Assembly: GCA_049651845.1 (NCBI GenBank)
Contig: JBASCW010000004.1
Coordinates: forward strand, 1 to 15,679
Direction of reading: 5' to 3'
DNA from: RBG-16-66-20 sp049651845
GTDB taxonomy: Bacteria > Pseudomonadota > Gammaproteobacteria > Burkholderiales > SG8-39
Length of the DNA stretch: 15,679 nt
Below the pieces are notes generated by a model. That model ran no database searches, had not been told where the DNA came from, and saw only the letters and a list, made by a program, of their open reading frames with translations. The position numbers and the translations under genes were made by a program. Below are positions 1 to 8,400 of the stretch, one piece after another (position 1 is the stretch's first letter; each line of letters starts with the position of its first letter).

Positions 1-453
1 GGCCGCGGGCTGCTCGGCTTCCGCTGGCAAGAGTCGACGAATGCATCCACCGGGTTGAAGGCGCGCACCGAGTATCGCCAGGACTGGCCGTTCACGGGGA
101 TGGTGCAGCAGGTGAAGCGCACTAGCCCAGGCTCGGTGGTTCTCTCGCGGACCGACAGCACGCCCGGCTGCCTGAACCCGGCCAACGGTTCTGCCTGCAC
201 GGTCGCGGCGGGCAACCGCTACTTCCCGTTCGTGTCGCAGACGGTGGAGACGGGCAAGGACCTGAACGGTGCGGCGCTGCCCACGGTGACGACGACCTAC
301 GCGGGCTACGACCTGTACGGCAACGTGGGAGCGGTGACGGTGAGCACCAACGATGGCCACAGCAAGCTCACCACCAATACCTATACCAACGACACCACCA
401 ACTGGTTCCTCGGGCGCTTGACGCGGAGCACGGTGCAGAGCACGACGCCTTAA
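1..453 (+). CDS. SpvB/TcaC-like protein, C-terminal end (5' partial)
   Basis: The frame is open from base 1 and ends at TAA 451-453, so only the last 150 residues are visible. The segment GRGLLGFRW followed by EYRQDWPFTGM is typical of the end of SpvB/TcaC/TcdB-middle-domain proteins that precede RHS repeats in Tc-like and RHS proteins. A YD-like unit (YAGYDLYGNV) and WFLGRLTRSTV follow. In many relatives this sequence continues directly into YD repeats. Here it stops, and a separate signal-peptide-bearing RHS gene begins 12 nt downstream, so the two are probably co-transcribed and may act together as one secreted assembly. Family membership is from recognition of the motif style; the N-terminal part is outside the window. 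No frameshift is apparent in the visible part. Confidence 0.75.
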   Translation, partial: GRGLLGFRWQESTNASTGLKARTEYRQDWPFTGMVQQVKRTSPGSVVLSRTDSTPGCLNPANGSACTVAAGNRYFPFVSQTVETGKDLNGAALPTVTTTYAGYDLYGNVGAVTVSTNDGHSKLTTNTYTNDTTNWFLGRLTRSTVQSTTP

Positions 454-466
454 GGGAGAAGATCAA
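454..466 (+). promoter_or_regulatory. Shine-Dalgarno for the RHS gene
   Basis: GGGAGAAG, starting straight after the TAA of the SpvB-like gene, lies just upstream of the ATG at 466. It supports a separate start for the RHS protein rather than read-through, and it places the predicted signal peptide at the true N-terminus. Confidence 0.6.
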
Positions 467-1776
467 TGAACAACAAACTCATCGGCACAATCGCCATCCT
501 AATCTCGCTCGTGGGCACGGGGGCGCAAGCCACCAGCCAGACGCGCACCTCTGCCTTCGAGTACGACCCCGCGACGGGGCTCTTGGTGAAGGAGATCATC
601 GAGCCCGACAGCCCGTCGTTCTGCCTCGTCACCACCTATAGCTACGACGCCTACGGCAACAAGACCGGCGCCACGACGAGGAACTGCAACGGCTCGGGGA
701 GCGAAGCCGCAGCGCCGACCGGCGACCCGGTATTCGCCTCGCGCACGAGTTCGACCAGCTTCGCCGCGACCACCGCCAACCCCGTGGCGGGCCAGTTTCC
801 GACCACGAGCACCAACGCGCTCAGCCAGTCCGAGGCGAAGGAGTACGACCCGAGGTTCGGCGCGGTGACTAAGCTCACCGGTCCCAACGGCCTGGTCACG
901 CAGTGGACCTACGACGGCTTCGGGCGCAAGGCCATTGAATCGAGGGCGGACGGCACCAGCACCACCTGGACCTACACGATTTGCGTCAGTTGTCCCACCA
1001 ACGGCAAGTACTTCGTCACCGAGACCACCGCCGGGGCGCCGACGAAGAAGGTCTATTTCGACAGCCTGAACCGCGAGATCCGCTCCGAGGTCGAGGGCTT
1101 CGATGGCACCTATGTCCGCAAGGACACGCAGTACGACTCCCTTGGGCGCGTGGCGCAGGTGTCGAAACCCTACAAGGCGAGCGACAGCGCGATCTGGACC
1201 GTCTACAGCTACGACATCCTCGGGCGCGTGACGCAGATGGATGAGCCCACCGTGGGCGGCAACTCGGCGCGCACGGTCACCACCTACAACGCGCTCGTGA
1301 CCACCGTCACGGTGAGCAACGCGGGTGCGGGCACGGGGATGCCGGGCGGGGTGACGCAGACCACGCACCACCACCAAGAACAGCCAGGGCCAGGTGGTGG
1401 AGGTCAAGGACACGCAGAACAACACCGTTGCCTCGACCTACGACCCCTTCGGCAACCTGCTGACAACCAACGCGGGGGGCGTGGTCACCACGCTCAGCTA
1501 CGACCCGCGCGGGCGCAAGACCGGGATGGTGGACCCCGACATGGGGACCTGGACGTATGCCTACAACGCCCTGGGCGAGCTCATCCGCCAGACCGATGCC
1601 AAGACCCAGGTCACGACCATGGCCTACGACCTGCTGGGCCGCATGACCACGAGGACGGAGGCCGACCTGGTTTCGAGCTGGTTTTACGACACCTACCAGG
1701 GCGGCGGTGCGTGCCCGAAGGGTATCGGGAAGCTTTGCCAGGTCTCGGCCAGCAACGGTTATGGCAAGACCTTTAG
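466..1776 (+). CDS. RHS/YD-repeat protein, N-terminal part (frame broken near 1366)
   Basis: The start is ATG 466, with a good ribosome site. The first 22 residues look like a Sec signal peptide: MNNK, a hydrophobic run IGTIAILISLVGTG, then AQA before the predicted cut. YD-type repeats follow (FEYDPATGLL, YSYDAYGNKTG, WTYDGFGRKA, TQYDSLGRVAQ, YSYDILGRVTQ), which form the cocoon-like RHS shell around a toxin tip. After VTQTT near 1365 this frame turns into Pro/Gly/His/Arg-rich nonsense up to 1776. The YD pattern resumes at once in the next frame, which runs to 4111. The authentic N-terminal portion is therefore about 466-1366, and the remainder of this reading frame is an artefact of the frameshift. 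Rejoined, the protein would be about 1214 residues. A secretion signal makes it unlike cytoplasmic T6SS-loaded Rhs proteins. Confidence 0.75.
   Translation: MNNKLIGTIAILISLVGTGAQATSQTRTSAFEYDPATGLLVKEIIEPDSPSFCLVTTYSYDAYGNKTGATTRNCNGSGSEAAAPTGDPVFASRTSSTSFAATTANPVAGQFPTTSTNALSQSEAKEYDPRFGAVTKLTGPNGLVTQWTYDGFGRKAIESRADGTSTTWTYTICVSCPTNGKYFVTETTAGAPTKKVYFDSLNREIRSEVEGFDGTYVRKDTQYDSLGRVAQVSKPYKASDSAIWTVYSYDILGRVTQMDEPTVGGNSARTVTTYNALVTTVTVSNAGAGTGMPGGVTQTTHHHQEQPGPGGGGQGHAEQHRCLDLRPLRQPADNQRGGRGHHAQLRPARAQDRDGGPRHGDLDVCLQRPGRAHPPDRCQDPGHDHGLRPAGPHDHEDGGRPGFELVLRHLPGRRCVPEGYREALPGLGQQRLWQDL
1363..1378 (+). other. Net +1 frameshift in the RHS gene
   Basis: Reading gtg-acg-cag-acc-acg up to 1365 gives VTQTT. 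Dropping one C near 1366 gives acc-acc-acc-aag-aac (TTTKN), which continues into SQGQVVEVKDTQ and the rest of the RHS protein. The total 466-4111 is 3646 bases, that is 3n+1, consistent with one extra base. The spot is a short CAC/ACC repeat, so real slippage mutation and sequencing or assembly error are both possible. Confidence 0.8.
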
Positions 1777-4111
1777 TTACGACAGCCAGGGGCGCGTGGC
1801 GAACATTAGCACGACCATCGACAGTGCCTACGGCATCAGCTACACCTACGACTCGCTCGGGCGCTCCGACACCACCACCTATCCCACCGGGTTCGCGGTG
1901 CAGAACGTCTACAACGCGCGCGGCTACCTCTGGAAGGTGCAGCGCGTCAACGACCCCGACACCACCGTGTACTGGATGGCCAATAGCCAGAACGCCGCGG
2001 GGCAGGTGACGGGCGAGACCCTCGGCAACGGCCTCACCGCTACACGCAGCTACGACGCGCTCTTTCGCCTGACGACCGTCAGCGCGAGCGACGGCGGCAG
2101 CACCACCCCCCACTCGCAGACCTTCGGCTACGACCCGATCGGCAACGTCACGAGCCGGAGCGACCTCACCCAGTCGGTCACCGAATCCCTCGCCTACGAC
2201 ACCCTGAACCGCCTCAGCTCGGCCTCGGGTGCGGGTCTGACCACAAGGAGCTTTGACTACAGCGCCGTCGGCAACATGGCCTACAAGTCCGATGTCGGCA
2301 CCTACACCTACCCGAGCGTGAGTTCCGCGCGCCCGCACGCGGTATCCAGCGTCACCGGCAGCGGCAACCCCTACACCGTCACCGCGAGCTACACATACGA
2401 CGCCAACGGCAGCCTCACGGCGGCCTCGGGCACGCTCTACCCGGCAACGGGCTCGGTGAGCTTCAGCCGCACCCTGACCTACACCAGCTTCAACATGCCC
2501 AGTGCGCTTAGCCACACCCAGGGAAGCAGCACCTACAGCTACACCTACACCTACAACAGCGAACACGAGCGGGTGAAGCTGGTCACCGTCCGCCCGAGCG
2601 ACACCCTCACCAGCATCTACCTCTACCCGGCGGGCAAGGGTGCGCTGATGTACGAGAAGGAAACCCGCGCCTCCGACGGCCTGGTCGAGCACAAGCACTA
2701 CGTGAACGGCGGCGCGGGCCTCATCGGCGTCTACGTCACCAAGTCGAGCTACGTCTCCCCCGATGGGCCGGAGATGCGCTACTACCACAAGGACCACCTA
2801 GGCAGCATCGCGGTCATCACCAACCCGGCGGGGGCGGTGATGGAGCGGCTTGCCTATGAAGCCTTCGGTGAACGGCGCCTTGCGAACGGCAGTCCGGAAG
2901 ACCGAGCCTCACCGCTCGTCGGCATCTCCACCGACCGCGGCTTCACCGGCCACGAGCACCTCGACGAGATGATGCTGATTCACATGAACGGGCGCATCTA
3001 CGATCCCGTTCTCGCGCGGTTCATGACCGCGGATCCGTTCCTGCAGAGCCCGGGCAATCTGCAGAGCTACAACCGCTATTCATACGTCTTCAACAACCCG
3101 CTCATGTACACCGATCCGAGCGGGTACTTCGTCCACAAGAATCTCAAGAGTCTCTTCAAAGCTGCCGTGATTGTTGTGGCGGCGATCTACCTTGGGCCTG
3201 AGGTCTTGTCGGCCTTCACTGCTTCGGCGGGCGGAGCGTCAGCTTTTGGATACTCGATCGTCACGGCGTCGGGCACCTTGGGAATATCGCTCAGCACGAC
3301 CGGCCTTATTGCGTCGGGAGCCATCGGAGGATTCGCGGCTGGGCTTATTGGAGGCGGGGACCTCGAAAGTGGACTGAAAGGCGCGCTTAGCGGTGCGTTG
3401 TTTGGCGCCGCCGGGACAGTTGGTGGATCTGAGGACTTCTTGCGCTACGCCGCACACGCCGGTGCTGGATGCATTAGCGGTGAACTTGGTGGTGGTGGAT
3501 GTGGTGGCGGAGCGATCTCAGCAGTGGCCGGAAAGTTCGCCACGAACTTCACCGAAAGAAATCCGATCGCGGCTGTCGTTGCAGGCGGCACCGCGTCCGT
3601 TCTCGGCGGCGGGAAATTTGCGAACGGAGCGACCACAGCAGCATTCGGCTATCTCTTTAATCAATGCGCGGGCAAACTTTGCTTTGGCGAGCGAGTGATG
3701 TCGGGCCAAGTGCGAGATGACATCTTCGACTATGGCGCTGGGCTGGGAGAAGGTGCCGTGTCTATTGCTAAAGGCGTGGGCAATTCGTTCAGGTTCATGG
3801 CCCGAGGCTTTGGACTGATGGGAGCTGAAGAGCAGCTTCGTTGGCAAGCGGAAGGACTGGCGGTGGATGCTGCTCTCAAGGAGTACGCGACGAATAGCGT
3901 TGTACGGTCGCAGGCCAACGCGCAGATTTACGATGCAATAAGTGACAACGCATCGGCTCGCAATATTGGCCGCTTTGTCGGGCGCTCCATTACGGGATCC
4001 CTCCTCGCGCCGGCCGGTGGCATGGCGGCGATTGGAGATGGCACGCGTGCTGTCGAGAGAGCTGGAGTGAGTGGGGCCGAGGCGGCAAGGCGTATCCTCT
4101 TCGGCTATTGA
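1394..4111 (+). CDS. RHS/YD-repeat protein: main shell, core domain and C-terminal tip CT1
   Basis: This is the continuation of the gene begun at 466. The nominal GTG at 1394 is only the first possible start after the frameshift. Many YD repeats (YDPFGNLL, YDPRGRKTG, YDLLGRMTT, YDSQGRVAN, YDSLGRSD and others) lead to the RHS-associated core: YYHKDHLGSIAVITN, GFTGHEHLDEMMLIHMNGR, IYDPVLARFMTADPF and NNPLMYTDPSGY. After DPSGY comes a Gly/Ala-rich hydrophobic stretch, then the linker GGGKFANGATTAAFGYLFN, common before RHS tips. The last roughly 145 residues are a variable C-terminal domain that I do not recognise. It lacks obvious nuclease or deaminase motifs, contains a Gly/Ala-rich segment (GRSITGSLLAPAGGMAAIG) and ends RRILFGY. 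RHS tips are usually toxins released by self-cleavage in the core. The toxin activity of CT1 is inferred from position only. The stop is TGA 4109-4111. Confidence 0.85.
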   Translation: MVEVKDTQNNTVASTYDPFGNLLTTNAGGVVTTLSYDPRGRKTGMVDPDMGTWTYAYNALGELIRQTDAKTQVTTMAYDLLGRMTTRTEADLVSSWFYDTYQGGGACPKGIGKLCQVSASNGYGKTFSYDSQGRVANISTTIDSAYGISYTYDSLGRSDTTTYPTGFAVQNVYNARGYLWKVQRVNDPDTTVYWMANSQNAAGQVTGETLGNGLTATRSYDALFRLTTVSASDGGSTTPHSQTFGYDPIGNVTSRSDLTQSVTESLAYDTLNRLSSASGAGLTTRSFDYSAVGNMAYKSDVGTYTYPSVSSARPHAVSSVTGSGNPYTVTASYTYDANGSLTAASGTLYPATGSVSFSRTLTYTSFNMPSALSHTQGSSTYSYTYTYNSEHERVKLVTVRPSDTLTSIYLYPAGKGALMYEKETRASDGLVEHKHYVNGGAGLIGVYVTKSSYVSPDGPEMRYYHKDHLGSIAVITNPAGAVMERLAYEAFGERRLANGSPEDRASPLVGISTDRGFTGHEHLDEMMLIHMNGRIYDPVLARFMTADPFLQSPGNLQSYNRYSYVFNNPLMYTDPSGYFVHKNLKSLFKAAVIVVAAIYLGPEVLSAFTASAGGASAFGYSIVTASGTLGISLSTTGLIASGAIGGFAAGLIGGGDLESGLKGALSGALFGAAGTVGGSEDFLRYAAHAGAGCISGELGGGGCGGGAISAVAGKFATNFTERNPIAAVVAGGTASVLGGGKFANGATTAAFGYLFNQCAGKLCFGERVMSGQVRDDIFDYGAGLGEGAVSIAKGVGNSFRFMARGFGLMGAEEQLRWQAEGLAVDAALKEYATNSVVRSQANAQIYDAISDNASARNIGRFVGRSITGSLLAPAGGMAAIGDGTRAVERAGVSGAEAARRILFGY

Positions 4112-4124
4112 TGGGGGCCACACG

Positions 4125-4361
4125 ATGCAATTGATGTCAGCTCGGGCGTTCGAATATCTCTGGGTCGCACTCATGGTGGTAGTGCTGACGCCCGTGCTTT
4201 ATCTGGTGTTTCGTCACTTCATCCTGGCCTACGGATTAGTCTGGCTCGTGATGCTCTCCATTGGTTTCGTGTCGAAGAAATATCCGCGAGTCAGACTCGT
4301 TCAATTCAGTCTCTTCATTGCCTTGGTGGTGTCGATGCTCATTGGGATGCTCCCGAAGTAG
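4125..4361 (+). CDS. Small membrane protein, candidate immunity protein for CT1
   Basis: Seventy-eight residues from ATG 4125. GGGGG at 4112-4116 sits 8 nt upstream, and the gene begins 13 nt after the RHS stop, so the two are probably translated from one message. The protein is almost entirely hydrophobic: about three membrane segments can be seen (around YLWVALMVVVLTPVLYLVF, FILAYGLVWLVMLSIGF and LVQFSLFIALVVSMLIGML), separated by short basic loops including SKKYPRVR. I recognise no family. Its place directly after an RHS tip is where cognate immunity genes normally sit, and an inner-membrane immunity protein would suit a toxin that acts on or in the membrane. That role is inferred from position and topology only. 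An alternative start is the ATG at 4134. Confidence 0.6.
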   Translation: MQLMSARAFEYLWVALMVVVLTPVLYLVFRHFILAYGLVWLVMLSIGFVSKKYPRVRLVQFSLFIALVVSMLIGMLPK

Positions 4362-4380
4362 CAGACCTGTTTTGCCTCCG

Positions 4381-4408
4381 ACGCCCGCCTTGCGCGGGCG
4401 TTGTTGTT
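4381..4408 (+). terminator. Hairpin terminator after the RHS/immunity pair
   Basis: ACGCCCGC (4381-4388) and GCGGGCGT (4394-4401) form a perfect 8-bp stem with a CTTGC loop, followed by TTGTTGTT. It lies between the plus-strand immunity candidate and the convergent ORF6N gene and may serve the plus strand mainly, since the T-rich tail is on that side. Confidence 0.65.
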
Positions 4409-4417
4409 CCTGGGTTG

Positions 4418-4951
4418 CTAATCGTTGTGCACGAACCCGATCCTGCGTTTCCTGGCGGGCTCGGGCGGGCTCATGAGGTTGCGGATGGTGTTGACCAAGC
4501 CGGCGATGGCCTGGTCGTGGGAGGCGAGCTTCTTCTCGTGCTCGGCGAGGCGCCGGGCGAGGTCCTTATGGGTGGCGAGGAAGCGGCGCAGGCGCACGAA
4601 CGCGCGCACGACGTAGAGGCTGACCTCCACCGCGCGGGGTGAATTGAGGACCGTGGCGGCCATGAGCGCGCCGTGCTCGGTGAAAGCGAAGGGGGCGCGT
4701 CTGAGGCCCATCCTCGCGCCCGGATTGGAGATCACAGCCTGTGATCTCCAAGCGTCGAGCTCTCGTGCCGAGAGCCGGAACATGAAATCGGCCGGGAAGC
4801 GCTCGGCGTTCCTCTTGACCGCCTGGTTGAGCGCTCGGGTCTGGACACCGTAGAGCGCGGCGAGGTCGGCGTCGATCAAGACCTTGTGGCCGCGCACCAG
4901 GAGGATGCGGTTCTCGATGCGCTCGACCGGGAGCGCGAGCTTCGAGCCCAT
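4418..4951 (-). CDS. ORF6N domain-containing protein
   Basis: 177 residues. The N-terminal 8-95 region matches the ORF6N (KilA-N-associated) domain of phage and plasmid antirepressor-like proteins: ENRILLVRGHKVLIDADLAALYGVQTRALNQAVKRN, ERFPADFMFRLS, then the WRSQAVIS block and the FAFTEHGALMAATVLNS block. The C-terminal half (about 115-160) is Arg/Lys/Glu-rich and heptad-like, probably a coiled coil for oligomerisation, and ends in a basic tail. Proteins of this family bind DNA or act as regulators on prophages and mobile elements. The gene starts 11 nt after the XRE gene and is probably in its operon. A 27-bp near-perfect palindrome lies inside the WRSQAVIS codons. The ribosome site before ATG 4951 is weak, which suggests translation coupled to the upstream gene. 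Confidence 0.88.
   Translation of the reverse strand: MGSKLALPVERIENRILLVRGHKVLIDADLAALYGVQTRALNQAVKRNAERFPADFMFRLSARELDAWRSQAVISNPGARMGLRRAPFAFTEHGALMAATVLNSPRAVEVSLYVVRAFVRLRRFLATHKDLARRLAEHEKKLASHDQAIAGLVNTIRNLMSPPEPARKRRIGFVHND
4725..4751. repeat. 27-bp palindrome inside the ORF6N gene
   Basis: TTGGAGATCACAG (4725-4737) and CTGTGATCTCCAA (4739-4751) are perfect 13-bp inverted arms around a single base. They encode the W-R-S-Q-A-V-I-S block of the ORF6N domain. This could be an operator-like site or an mRNA hairpin. Confidence 0.8.
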
Positions 4952-4962
4952 GCGCGGGGGCT

Positions 4963-5352
4963 CTACCGGCTCGCCTGGGCGAGCGCGGTTTCGATCATCT
5001 GCAGCAGAAAGCGCTGCTGCGTCTTGGGCAGTTGGCTGATGCGCTCCATGTGGCGCTGGAGCTTGGGCGTGGGGCCGCGCTTGGCGGGGGGTTCCTGCGC
5101 ACCGATCAGCGCCTCGACCGAGACCCCGAGCGTGTGGGCGAGCTTGGGCAGCGTCGATACCGGAATGCGGCGCCGGCCGATCTCGTAGGAGGCGACGATC
5201 TGCTGCGACAGGCCCAGCTCGTCGGCGAGCGCCTGCTGGGTGAGGTTCTGCTCCTTGCGCAGTTGGGCGATGCGCGCGCCCATCTCTTTGAAGAAGCGCT
5301 TGTCCTCGGGGCTCACGGCGGCGATGGCGAGTTCGTTGTTGTAGTTAGCCAT
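4963..5352 (-). CDS. XRE-family transcriptional regulator
   Basis: 129 residues. I chose ATG 5352 because GGGAGG lies 7 nt upstream of it on the minus strand; the longer frame to 5418 has no comparable site. Residues about 26-84 are a classic XRE/Cro-C1 helix-turn-helix: IAQLRKEQNLTQQALADELGLSQ, then IVASYEIGRRRIPVSTLPKLAHTLGVSVEAL. The C-terminal 40 residues are basic and probably helical (KRGPTPKLQRHMERISQLPK). Its likely job is to repress its own promoter and that of the divergent primase operon, whose start is 117 bp away. It heads a two-gene unit with the ORF6N gene. The family assignment is firm; the targets are inferred. Confidence 0.9.
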   Translation of the reverse strand: MANYNNELAIAAVSPEDKRFFKEMGARIAQLRKEQNLTQQALADELGLSQQIVASYEIGRRRIPVSTLPKLAHTLGVSVEALIGAQEPPAKRGPTPKLQRHMERISQLPKTQQRFLLQMIETALAQASR

Positions 5353-5469
5353 GAGCGTACCTCCCAGTTCCGGGCTGGGAGTTGACTTTACTCCTACTGG
5401 GCGTAAGTGCCAATCCAATTAAAAACTTCCAAACCCCCTTGACAGGTTTTTAGCGGAGGACCGGATTCC
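5353..5469. promoter_or_regulatory. Divergent control region between the XRE and primase genes
   Basis: This 117-bp gap separates the divergently transcribed XRE and primase genes. Two inverted repeats are visible. The first is CTCCCAG (5361-5367) with CTGGGAG (5375-5381), which lies in the XRE leader. The second is ACTTTAC (5385-5391) with GTAAGT (5403-5408), a plausible XRE operator. GGAGGA at 5455-5460 is the ribosome site for the primase ATG 5470. No convincing -35/-10 pair could be fixed by eye. Confidence 0.45.
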
Positions 5470-8400
5470 ATGGCGCGCATCCCGGAAGCAGAGATCGAGC
5501 GGCTGAAGGAGACAGTGGCGGTCGAGCGCCTGGCGGAAGGCGCAGGCGTGGCGCTAAGGAAAGCGGGCAAGGACCTGCTCGGCAAATGCTGCTTCCATGA
5601 GGACGACCAGGCCTCGCTCGTCGTGACGCCGGCAAAGAACCTGTGGCACTGCTTCGGGTGCGGGGCTGGTGGCGGTCCCATCGACTGGGTGATGAAGGCG
5701 CAAGGCGTCTCCTTCCGTCACGCGGTCGAGTTGCTCAGGGAAGGCGCTCCTTCCTTAGCCGCGAAGGGTGTAGCGCGCACGCGCATTCGGGTGCTCGCGG
5801 CGCCGGTGGCGATCGAGGCCGAGGACCAGGTGGTGCTCGGACAGGTGATCGGCTACTACCACGAGACGCTCAAAACTTCGCCTGAAGCGCTCGCGTACAT
5901 GAAGGCGCGCGGCATCGCGAGCGCCGAGGCAATCGACAAGTTCCGCCTGGGCTACGCGAACCGCACGCTCGGGCTGCGCCTGCCTGAGAAGACCCGTAAA
6001 ACCGGGCTCGAGATCCGGACACGGCTTGAGCGCCTGGGCATCTACCGCGACAGCGGGCACGAGCACTTCAACGGCTCGCTCATCGTCCCGGTACTGGATG
6101 AGCAGGGCCACGTCACCGAGGTCTACGGCCGCAAGGTGCGCTCGGACCTTCGCCCCGGCACGCCGCTGCATCTGTATCTGCCCGGACCGCATCGCGGCGT
6201 GTGGAACGTGGAGGCGCTCGCCGCTTCGAAGGAGATCATTCTGTGCGAGGCGCTGATCGACGCGCTCAGCTTCTGGTGCGCGGGGTTTCGCAACGTGACG
6301 GCGAGCTACGGCACCGCAGGCTTCACGGACGATCACCTCAATGCCTTCAAGCGCCACGGTACCGAGCGCGTGCTCATCGCTTACGACCGAGACGAGCCCG
6401 GCGATCGGGCCGCCGCTTCCCTTGCCGAGCGCCTCACGGCCGAAGGGCTGGAGTGCTACCGGATCGAGTTCCCCAAGGGGATGGATGCGAACGAATACGC
6501 CTTGAAGGTGCAGCCACCCGCGAAATCGCTTGGCGTTGCGATCCGCAAAGCATCCTGGCTTGGCAAGGGGAAGGCGCCGCAGCGTGCGGAGGTCGAGCCG
6601 GTGGAGGCGCCGGCGCTGATCGTGGAAGAACCTCGCGCCGAAGCGAGCGCTCGTCGCGAGCGACTCGCTCAGGTGCGCGCGTCCGCGCCTTCTTCTTTAG
6701 CTGCTGATTTAGCTGCTAAGGTAAAGACCGAAGACGCAGCGGAGCGCGTCGAGCCGAGCGAGCCGGCGCTGCCGGCCACTCCCATGCCGCTCGCGGCATC
6801 CCCGCTCCCGGCGGCGCCGGCAGCCGAGGCGCCGGCCGAGGTGACGGACACCGAAGTCGTGTTCACCTTCGGTGCGAACGGCGATGCGCGGCGCTATCGG
6901 ATTCGGGGCCTTGCCAAGAACCTCGCCTACGAAGTGCTCAAGGTGAACGTCCTGGTTGAGAAGGGCGAGGCGCTGCATGTGGACACCTTCGACCTGCGTT
7001 CGACCAAGCCCAAGGATCAATACATCGCGCGCGCCGCAAGCGAGCTGCGCGTCCCCGAGGAGGCGATCAGGTCCGACCTGGCGAACGTGTTTCACCGCCT
7101 CGAGGGCCTCCAGGAGCAGAACATCAAGGGCGCGCTCAAACCCAAGCGCAAGGCGCCGGAGGCGATGGAAAGCGCCGAGCGCGAAGCGGCGCTTGCCTAC
7201 CTGCGCGCGCCGCGCCTGGTGGAGCGCATCGAGTCGGACCTGACGGCCTGCGGCCTGGTGGGCGAGCCGGTGAATAAGGTGGTGGCCTATCTCGCGGCGA
7301 GCTCGCGAAAGCTCGATCAGCCGCTCGCGGTGCTGGTGCAATCGTCGTCGGCCGCCGGCAAGACGAGCCTGATGGACGCGGTGCTCGCGCTGATGCCGGA
7401 AGAAGAGCGCATCAAGTACTCGGCGGTGACGGGGCAATCGCTCTTCTACCTGGGCGGCGAGGACCTGAAGCACAAGATCCTCGCCATCGTCGAGGAGGAA
7501 GGCGCGAGCCGCGCGGCGTATGCGCTCAAGCTCTTGCAATCGGAAGGGGAACTCACCATTGCGAGCACGGCGAAGAACCCCGAGACGGGCGAGCTGCAGG
7601 CGCAGACCTACACCGTGAAGGGACCGGTGGCGCTCTTCTCGACCACGACCGCCGCGGAGATCGACCCAGAGCTGCAGAACCGCTGCATGGTGCTCGCGGT
7701 GGATGAGTCGCGCGAGCAGACGCGCTCGATTCACGAGGAGCAGCGAAGCCGCAGGACGCTCGAAGGCCTCGCGCGGCGCGCCGAGCGAGAGGAGATCCGC
7801 GCGCTGCACCAGAACGCGCAGCGCCTCTTGCGGCCGCTCGCGGTGCTCAACCCCTACGCGCCGGCATTGACCTTCCCCGACACGGCGACGCGGCTGCGGC
7901 GCGATCATGAGAAATATCTGACGCTCATCGACACCATTGCACTCGTGCACCAGTACCAGCGCGAGCTGAAAGCGATGCAGCGCCGCGGCAAGGTCATCGA
8001 GTACATCGAGGCGACGCTGGAGGACGTGGCGCTCGCCAACGAGATCGCGCACGAGGTGCTCGGGCGCTCGCTGGATGAATTGCCGCCGCAGACGCGCCGC
8101 GTGCTCGGCCTGGTCGACGCCTTCGTCGCCGAGCGAGCGCGCGCGCAAGGAACGGAGCGATCAGCAGTGCGCTTCAGCCGGCGCGAGCTGCGCGAGGCGA
8201 CGAGCGTGGGCGACACGCAGCTGCGCCTGCATCTGGATCGCCTGGTGCTCCTGGAATACGTGCTCGTGCATCGCGGCACGCGCGGTGCGAGCTTCGTCTA
8301 CGAGCTGGTGTACGACGGCGCAGGCGCTGACGGCAAGCCCTTCATCGCCGGCCTGATCGATGTCGAAGCCCTGAAAGCTGCGGCTACGACGGCGAACCTC

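Noticed and set aside
1307..2797. Long minus-strand open frame antisense to the RHS gene (also 499-1425)
   Set aside because: Val/Arg/Ala/Gly-rich with no domain; a by-product of GC-rich third positions in the RHS repeats, which are clearly the coding strand.
5439..5444. TTGACA as the -35 of the primase promoter
   Set aside because: A -10 at normal spacing would fall on the primase start codon and lacks TATAAT likeness.
6709..8148. 479-codon minus-strand open frame antisense to the primase gene
   Set aside because: Arg/Leu/His-rich composition and no motif; the plus strand carries Walker A and a coherent protein.
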